A stretch of DNA of 64,000 nucleotides from Pumilibacter muris (GTDB lineage: Bacteria > Bacillota > Clostridia > Christensenellales > Pumilibacteraceae), in the NCBI RefSeq assembly GCF_943193045.1, contig NZ_CALPCN010000005.1, positions 1 through 64,000 on the forward strand, written 5' to 3'. A program made the translations under genes and the position numbers. The notes under the pieces are model-generated. The model was not told the origin of the DNA. It did not search any database and saw only the letters and a list, made by a program, of their open reading frames with translations. Numbering within the stretch: position 1 is the stretch's first letter; each line of letters begins with the position of its first letter. Positions 59,613-64,000 of the stretch are shown piece by piece.

Positions 59613-59996
59613 TTATTTTTCTTGCAAGTAGTTGTTTTCAGTTACCCACGAAGCTATTATTTTTTTAAGCTCGCGGTTGTATTGTTCGTGAAGTTTGTAG
59701 TATTCGTCCCACTTTGCTCCTACAACGCTTTGATATTTGTCGAGTTTGGCTTTCAATTCGAACATATACGAGAATCTTTCGTCGAGAGCTTTTTTGAGTT
59801 CCTCGTAACGGGCGTCGGCGTTTTTGTTTTCGCCATCCACAATATAGTCTCCGTCTACTATTTCCGCACGGTGGGGCATAATCTTAACGATTACCGAATC
59901 ACCGTCGGCAAGAGGGGGCTTTTCAACGTGCTTAGGCGCCTGTACGGGAACCAAAGAAACCAACGATAACGCTGCCGATGCAAGTAACTTAACCAT
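59613..59996 (-). CDS. Small secreted coiled-coil protein of unknown function
   Basis: 127 residues; the family was not recognised. The signal peptide is MVKLLASAALSLVSLVPVQA. A short linker follows, then a beta-like segment (DSVIVKIMPHRAEIVDGDYIVDG), then a charged helical, probable coiled-coil region (ADARYEELKKALDERFSYMF...ELKAKLDKYQSVVGAKWDEYYKLHEQYNRELKKIIASW). ATG 59996 is preferred over 60008, which lies within the ribosome-site region. Its own promoter and terminator make it monocistronic. Confidence 0.65.
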   Translation of the reverse strand: MVKLLASAALSLVSLVPVQAPKHVEKPPLADGDSVIVKIMPHRAEIVDGDYIVDGENKNADARYEELKKALDERFSYMFELKAKLDKYQSVVGAKWDEYYKLHEQYNRELKKIIASWVTENNYLQEK

Positions 59997-60023
59997 AAAA
60001 AATACCATCCTTTATTTTGATTT

Positions 60024-60062
60024 CGCATAAGTGAATTTTAACTGTTAAGTTCTTATGCGCAA
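60024..60062 (-). promoter_or_regulatory. Promoter of the coiled-coil gene, framed by an inverted repeat
   Basis: On the minus strand TTGCGC (60062-60057), a 16-nt spacer and TAAAAT (60040-60035). The 8-bp inverted repeat CGCATAAG / CTTATGCG (60024-60031 and 60052-60059) brackets the -10 region and overlaps the -35 box, which suggests an operator. Confidence 0.5.
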
Positions 60063-60126
60063 GTTTAGTATTTTTCCCTTTGGTAAATTTTATACATTTT
60101 TTCTTAACGCTTTTTTTCGACTCCGT

Positions 60127-62169
60127 TTAACGCGGCGTAAAACTCTGTTTTTCAGGCTCTTGCAGCTTAAACGAAACTCTGTCGGCAGTAACCTTTTCAA
60201 CCTCTATATCAACCGAATCGCCGAGTTTAAAAGTGTGCGACGGGCTGTCGAGACGGAAAAGCTCGGCGTTGAAAACATATCCGCCGCCTGGCAAATTCTC
60301 GGTGCGAATAAGTCCTTCGACGGTGTTTTCGAGTTCAACGAATATTCCCCACTCCGTAACGCCCGAAATTATTCCCGAATATCTTTCTCCTATTTTTCCG
60401 CGCATATATTCCGCTTTTTTAAGGTCGTCCACTTTACGCTCTGCGGATTCGGCAAGTTTTTCACGCTCCGAACTGCGCTTCGCAACTTCGCCCACCACGT
60501 CGACGTATTTTTTAAACGCTTTTTCGCCGTTGCGTAAAAAATCTTTTATAATGCGGTGAATCATAAGGTCGGGATAACGGCGAATAGGCGAAGTAAAATG
60601 GCAGTAATACGGCGCGGCAAGCCCGAAATGCCCCGCGTTGTTCGGCTCGTAAGCCGCCTTACTCATGCTTCTGAGCACCACTCGGTTCACAACTCCCGAA
60701 ACGTTCGAATCGAGCGACGCGAGAAAACGCGCGAAGTCGATACTTTGCGGCGCGTTTAAATTGCCTTTAAAAGAAAGTCCGAGCGCCGACACGAAAGAAA
60801 CGAGAGCTTGCACTTTTTCGGCGGGAGGCGCCGCGTGGGCACGGAAAACGAACGGAGCTTTTTCTCGCACGAAACGTTCGGCAACGGTCTCGTTGCACGC
60901 AAGCATAAATTCCTCTATAATTTTGTGCGAAACAAGTTGTTTGCTTTTAACAACGTCCGTAGTGCGCCCTTTGGAATCGAGCACTATTTTGCACTCGGGA
61001 ATGTCGAATTCTATATTGCCCCTTTCCGTGCGACGGTTGCGTAGCAGTTCGGCAAGCAATTTCATTTCTTCGAGCATAGGCACCAAAAAAGCGTAGCGGG
61101 CGCGAAGTTCTTCGTCGCCGCTCAAAATTGCGGCAACCTGCGAATACGTCATGCGGGCGCGCGAACGAATTATTCCCTCGCGTATTTTATGCCTTACTAT
61201 ACCGCCCATGTTGTCGAACCACATTATAACCGACAGCGTGAGCCTGTCTTCGCCCTCGTTGAGCGAGCAAATTCCGTTGCTCAGCTTTTCGGGCAACATG
61301 GGAATTACGCGGTCGGGAAAATACACGCTCGTGCCGCGAGCATACGCCTCTTTATCGAGTTTCGTGCCTCGCCCGACGTATTCCGCAACGTCTGCAATAT
61401 GAACCCCCAAACGGTACAATCCGTCTTTGGTGCGGCTTAGAGTTACGGCGTCGTCGAAATCGCGCGAATCGTCGCCGTCTATTGTTATAATAAGTTCGTC
61501 GCGGTAGTCTTTGCGTCCCGCAAACATTTCTTCGGTTACCCTATCGGGAATACGCTCGCTTTCTTCTATTACGCCGAGCGGAAATTTTTCGTGCAAATCG
61601 TGCGCGCGTATAATACTTAAAACGTCTACGCCCGCCTCGTCGGGATAGCCGAGAATTTCTATAATTTCTCCGTCGGGACGGCGAAGCGGCGGATACGAAA
61701 GAATTTTAACAACCACTTTTTCGCCGTTCTCGGCGCCGCCGTTCAATTCGTTTTTAACGAAAATATCGGTACCGAGACGACTGTTGTCGGCAACCACAAA
61801 ACCGTAATTTCCATCGCGGCAATACGTTCCCACAACTCGTTCGTTAGCCCGCTCGATAACTTCGAGCACTCTAGCTTCCCCCGCGCCTTTGCTGCGCCCC
61901 GTGCGTTCGGCAACAACTCTGTCGCCTCCGAGCGCGGAGTTCATGTCGCGCGCGGGAATAAACAAATCATCTCCGCCGTCGTCGCGTATCAAAAAGCCGA
62001 ACCCCTTACTGCTCGCGTCTATTCTTCCCGTGAGCTTTTCTGTTTCGGCACCGCCTTTGGCGGCTCTAAACGCGACAGCCTGCTTTTTCGATTTCGCGCA
62101 CTTAGGCGAGCGGTTTTTGCCGCCGCTTTTAGCCGTGCCGCTTTTGTTTTTCTTTTTTGCTTTACTCAT
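60127..62169 (-). CDS. rnr: Ribonuclease R
   Basis: 680 residues. A Lys-rich N-terminal tail (about 1-40) precedes the cold-shock domains (GRIDASSKGFGFLIRDDGGDDLFIPARDMNSALGGDRV); the RNB catalytic domain has ITIDGDDSRDFDDAVTLSR (Asp residues for Mg2+) and GVHIADVAEYV; the C-terminal S1 domain is ERYSGIISGVTEWGIFVELENTVEGLIRTENL. It is a 3'-5' exoribonuclease able to degrade structured RNA. GAGG precedes ATG 62169. It sits downstream of secG, a common pairing, but smpB does not follow. Confidence 0.95.
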   Translation of the reverse strand: MSKAKKKNKSGTAKSGGKNRSPKCAKSKKQAVAFRAAKGGAETEKLTGRIDASSKGFGFLIRDDGGDDLFIPARDMNSALGGDRVVAERTGRSKGAGEARVLEVIERANERVVGTYCRDGNYGFVVADNSRLGTDIFVKNELNGGAENGEKVVVKILSYPPLRRPDGEIIEILGYPDEAGVDVLSIIRAHDLHEKFPLGVIEESERIPDRVTEEMFAGRKDYRDELIITIDGDDSRDFDDAVTLSRTKDGLYRLGVHIADVAEYVGRGTKLDKEAYARGTSVYFPDRVIPMLPEKLSNGICSLNEGEDRLTLSVIMWFDNMGGIVRHKIREGIIRSRARMTYSQVAAILSGDEELRARYAFLVPMLEEMKLLAELLRNRRTERGNIEFDIPECKIVLDSKGRTTDVVKSKQLVSHKIIEEFMLACNETVAERFVREKAPFVFRAHAAPPAEKVQALVSFVSALGLSFKGNLNAPQSIDFARFLASLDSNVSGVVNRVVLRSMSKAAYEPNNAGHFGLAAPYYCHFTSPIRRYPDLMIHRIIKDFLRNGEKAFKKYVDVVGEVAKRSSEREKLAESAERKVDDLKKAEYMRGKIGERYSGIISGVTEWGIFVELENTVEGLIRTENLPGGGYVFNAELFRLDSPSHTFKLGDSVDIEVEKVTADRVSFKLQEPEKQSFTPR

Positions 62170-62200
62170 TTTTAAGCCTCTTTTTATCTTTCAATATATT

Positions 62201-62230
62201 ATAATACAATTATCGTATTTTTCGATGCAA
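62201..62230 (-). promoter_or_regulatory. Promoter of rnr
   Basis: On the minus strand TTGCAT (62230-62225), an 18-nt spacer and TATTAT (62206-62201), immediately after the secG terminator. Confidence 0.55.
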
Positions 62231-62237
62231 AAATAAA

Positions 62238-62260
62238 AGAGCGGGAAAAACGCCCGCTCT
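62238..62260 (-). terminator. Terminator of secG
   Basis: A perfect 8-bp stem AGAGCGGG / CCCGCTCT, followed on the minus strand by TTTATTTTT. Confidence 0.75.
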
Positions 62261-62293
62261 CGTTATAAAACCGAAATTACCTACTTTCCGCTT

Positions 62294-62596
62294 TTACGCA
62301 ACCGGATACACAACAACGGTTACGAAAAACAGAATAGATATAACGAAAAGACATATCGCCAACACAATGGTCAAGCGTTTCATAATCCCTTCGAGCGAAC
62401 GTCCTTTATTTTTGGAATAGAAAGTGTCTGACACTTGCCCCGATATTGCGCCCATACCGTCGCCCGTAGAAGGCTGAAACAGCACAACCAAAATCATAGC
62501 CAAAGCAAGAACCACCATTGCTATTAAAAGCACCAAACGAATTGTCGGAAATGAGTTACTTACCCAACGGGGCACCGAAAACAAAAAATTCTTCAT
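62294..62596 (-). CDS. secG: Protein translocase subunit SecG
   Basis: 100 residues from ATG 62596. Two TM helices: TIRLVLLIAMVVLALAMILVVLFQ and RLTIVLAICLFVISILFFVTVVV, separated by the conserved cytoplasmic loop (GDGMGAISGQVSDTFYSKNKGRSLEGIMKR) typical of SecG. It is an auxiliary subunit of the SecYEG channel. AGGAGG is 13 nt from this ATG, a long spacing also seen for the NlpC/P60 gene. The extra N-terminal residues (KNFLFSVPRW) before the first helix are a little longer than usual. Confidence 0.92.
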   Translation of the reverse strand: MKNFLFSVPRWVSNSFPTIRLVLLIAMVVLALAMILVVLFQPSTGDGMGAISGQVSDTFYSKNKGRSLEGIMKRLTIVLAICLFVISILFFVTVVVYPVA

Positions 62597-62674
62597 GTCG
62601 TAAAACCGACCTCCTGAATATGCGCAACGAACGCGAACGCCAAAAAAGCGACGCAATAAAACCGTTACCGAAAT

Positions 62675-62704
62675 ATTATATCATACTACCGCGAAATAAA
62701 GCAA
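62675..62704 (-). promoter_or_regulatory. Promoter of secG
   Basis: On the minus strand TTGCTT (62704-62699), an 18-nt spacer and a perfect TATAAT (62680-62675). Just upstream is the palindrome AGCGTTTAAACGCT, probably the terminator stem of the UPF0173 gene. Confidence 0.6.
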
Positions 62705-62743
62705 GCGTTTAAACGCTGTTTTATTTTTCACTTAAAAATTACT

Positions 62744-63403
62744 TTATTGTTCTTTATAGCGTTTAGGCAGTATTATTTTAGTGCCGGCGCCGTCGAAATC
62801 GTAACGGTCGAATTCGAGAACGTCCGCGTCGTGCTCTATAACAGTTTCGTCGTCGAACAGCCGCAAAAAGTTTTCTACTTTGTCTATGTCGAGCTCAGTT
62901 CTGCGGGTTTTGAAATGCATGGGAATAACCACGTCGGGCATTATGTGGTCAACATATTCCTTCGCCTGTTCGGCGTCTATAGTGTAGTTGCCGCCTACGG
63001 GAATAAGCAAAATATTAACGGGAATCAACTGCTCGATAAGCTCGGGCGTGCACACCTCGCCTATATCGCCCAAATGGCAAACTGTTACACCGTCGAGCCT
63101 GAATTGATAAATAAGATTTTTTCCGCGCAGGGCCCCCTCTTCGGTGTCGTGGCTCGTAAGCACGCTGTGAATTTTGATTCCGTTCACGTCGAACGTGCCC
63201 GGCTCGTTTATTATAACGGGATTCCCCGAAACTCCCTTAAAGTGGTTATGGTCGCTGTGCCCGTGACTGCTCGTTATAGCGTCGCACGGAAGGCACGCCA
63301 TGTCGTAACCCACCGTCAACGGGTCGAACGGGTCGGTTATTATGCTCGCGCCCGTACTTTCCGTTAAACGGAAAGAGGAATGTCCAAGCCACTGAATTTT
63401 CAT
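62744..63403 (-). CDS. UPF0173-type metal-dependent hydrolase (metallo-beta-lactamase fold)
   Basis: 219 residues. MKIQWLGHSSFRL is the typical N-terminus; AITSSHGHSDHNHF is the HxHxDH metal site; VIPMHFKTRR carries a further ligand His near the C-terminus. UPF0173/UlaG-like proteins are hydrolases of unknown substrate found across Bacillota. GGAGG precedes ATG 63403, which overlaps the upstream DUF1934 gene stop by 4 nt (ATGA), so the two are translationally coupled. Confidence 0.9.
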   Translation of the reverse strand: MKIQWLGHSSFRLTESTGASIITDPFDPLTVGYDMACLPCDAITSSHGHSDHNHFKGVSGNPVIINEPGTFDVNGIKIHSVLTSHDTEEGALRGKNLIYQFRLDGVTVCHLGDIGEVCTPELIEQLIPVNILLIPVGGNYTIDAEQAKEYVDHIMPDVVIPMHFKTRRTELDIDKVENFLRLFDDETVIEHDADVLEFDRYDFDGAGTKIILPKRYKEQ

Positions 63404-63786
63404 AGTTCCTCCGATTTTTTAGGATAAACGACGTGCAATATTACCGTAGTAGTATCCTCGTTTTTACCGCCGAGCGAATATTTCGCCGACAAATGAACTT
63501 TCCCTTCTCCCGCTTTAAAACGCAATTTCTCAGTAAAAAGCGGAAAAGAAAACTTTTCGGTTTCGAAAACCGTTTCGCACCCTTCCCGAAAAACCGCTCG
63601 GTAGCCGTGCTCGCCTTCGCGCGTCACCGTAACGCCGCCCGCATCGTATTCGAGCGAAAGCGAATATGTATCGGCAACGTAACTTATTCTAACCGAAGAA
63701 TCTTCGAATTCTACGAACCCGTCGGTAAAATATTCTTCGCGTCCGTTTTGCAACGTAACGAAAGCAATGGTTGCGGAAACCCTCAT
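63400..63786 (-). CDS. DUF1934 (YwiB-like) lipocalin-fold protein
   Basis: 128 residues, a small calycin-like beta-barrel with no signal peptide: MRVSATIAFVTLQNGREEYFTDGFVEFED...VRISYVADTYSLSLEYDAGGVTVTREGEH...LFTEKLRFKAGEGKVHLSAKYSLGG. It matches the DUF1934/YwiB family; the function is unknown. In several Bacillota this gene lies next to argS; here argS is about 5 kb away on the same strand. It is first in a two-gene unit with the UPF0173 hydrolase. Confidence 0.82.
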   Translation of the reverse strand: MRVSATIAFVTLQNGREEYFTDGFVEFEDSSVRISYVADTYSLSLEYDAGGVTVTREGEHGYRAVFREGCETVFETEKFSFPLFTEKLRFKAGEGKVHLSAKYSLGGKNEDTTTVILHVVYPKKSEEL

Positions 63787-63827
63787 AAAGCTGTTGTAAC
63801 CTTATAATGTTGAAATACGACGCGAAA

Positions 63828-63855
63828 ACGCCGTTGCGAACAAGCGTTTTCACAT
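63828..63855 (-). promoter_or_regulatory. Hairpin in the DUF1934 leader
   Basis: In the roughly 70-nt leader, GAAAACGC and GCGTTTTC are perfect inverted copies with a 12-nt loop. There is no T-run after it, so it is not an obvious terminator; a regulatory role is uncertain. Confidence 0.3.
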
Positions 63856-63857
63856 GT

Positions 63858-63886
63858 ATTATACCTTAAACTTGCAAAATAGTCAA
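63858..63886 (-). promoter_or_regulatory. Promoter of the DUF1934-UPF0173 pair
   Basis: On the minus strand TTGACT (63886-63881), a 17-nt spacer and a perfect TATAAT (63863-63858). Confidence 0.75.
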
Positions 63887-63977
63887 TTAAAACCCCTCAA
63901 CTATAACGGCTTTTACATATTTTATGCTTCCATTCGACATGCTAATGAAAACAAAACATTCAAAAAGGAGAAATCAA

Positions 63978-64000
63978 ATGGAAGAAACGGGTATTATCCG
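63978..64000 (+). CDS. 5' end of a rightward gene cut by the window edge
   Basis: AAGGAG (63965-63970) lies 7 nt before ATG 63978, and the frame stays open to the window end (MEETGII...). Only seven codons are visible, so the product cannot be named. Confidence 0.5.

Noticed and set aside
1-64000. CRISPR arrays, prophage, transposase, tRNA and rRNA genes
   Set aside because: No regularly spaced repeats, integrase or transposase motifs, tRNA cloverleaf or rRNA sequences were seen when reading both strands.

Overview
The window reads as a chromosomal segment of a Gram-positive Bacillota/Clostridia-type bacterium, probably a host-associated anaerobe of the Christensenellales kind; that lineage is inferred from style and I could not test it. 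The evidence is a large Bacillus-type SRP RNA with an Alu domain, an IspD-IspF fusion, RqcP, KtrAB, a CwlD-type amidase, many lipobox-bearing surface lipoproteins, YwiB-like DUF1934, and Shine-Dalgarno-driven genes behind clear sigma-A promoters (TTGACA / 17-18 nt / TATAAT). No rRNA, tRNA, transposase, integrase or CRISPR array was seen.

Layout. 0.3-3.9 kb: rqcP, ispDF and ktrB-ktrA. 4.0-14.4 kb: an AT-rich flavin-binding gene, then a leftward pair made of a giant 3,023-residue membrane-anchored Ig-like/repeat protein and a purine-type phosphoribosyltransferase. 14.5-17.3 kb: a CIRCE-like palindrome, a MarR regulator, cysE and cysS. 17.3-24.2 kb: a dispersed intergenic repeat, an MsmX/UgpC-like ABC ATPase with an unusual long C-terminus, a zinc-ribbon membrane protein and a frameshifted GLUG-repeat lipoprotein. 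24.4-29.2 kb: arginine operon argC-B-D-F plus a GNAT, behind an ARG box. 29.3-37.1 kb: cell-surface region (phase-variable-looking LRR lipoprotein, ABC exporter, M1 peptidase plus CwlD amidase, XRE regulator, NlpC/P60 lipoprotein). 37.3-43.8 kb: ileS, a methyltransferase, a pseudouridine synthase, galT. 43.9-45.2 kb: a zinc-ribbon Ser/Thr kinase and the SRP RNA. 45.3-52.6 kb: ilvB-ilvN / ilvD-leuC-leuD-leuB-acp. 52.6-64 kb: transglutaminase lipoprotein, HtrA, ung, ArsR, a small Cys-rich protein, argS, ychF, a secreted coiled-coil protein, rnr, secG, UPF0173, DUF1934 and the first codons of a rightward gene.

How it fits together. Core translation and isoprenoid genes are interleaved with two amino-acid biosynthesis blocks that are both incomplete here (no argJ; no ilvC or leuA). 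The rest is an envelope-facing set: a giant anchored protein, GLUG and LRR lipoproteins, peptidase, amidase, NlpC/P60, transglutaminase and HtrA.

The strongest single observation is the promoter of the LRR lipoprotein: the 17-nt spacer between good -35 and -10 boxes contains a run of exactly 10 G (10 C on the + strand). This is the architecture expected for slipped-strand phase variation. Other points are two predicted leaderless mRNAs, an SRP RNA with a UGAC (URRC-type) tetraloop, an orphan CIRCE element, a probable AUC start codon in a MarR gene, and a one-base frameshift in a surface lipoprotein gene.
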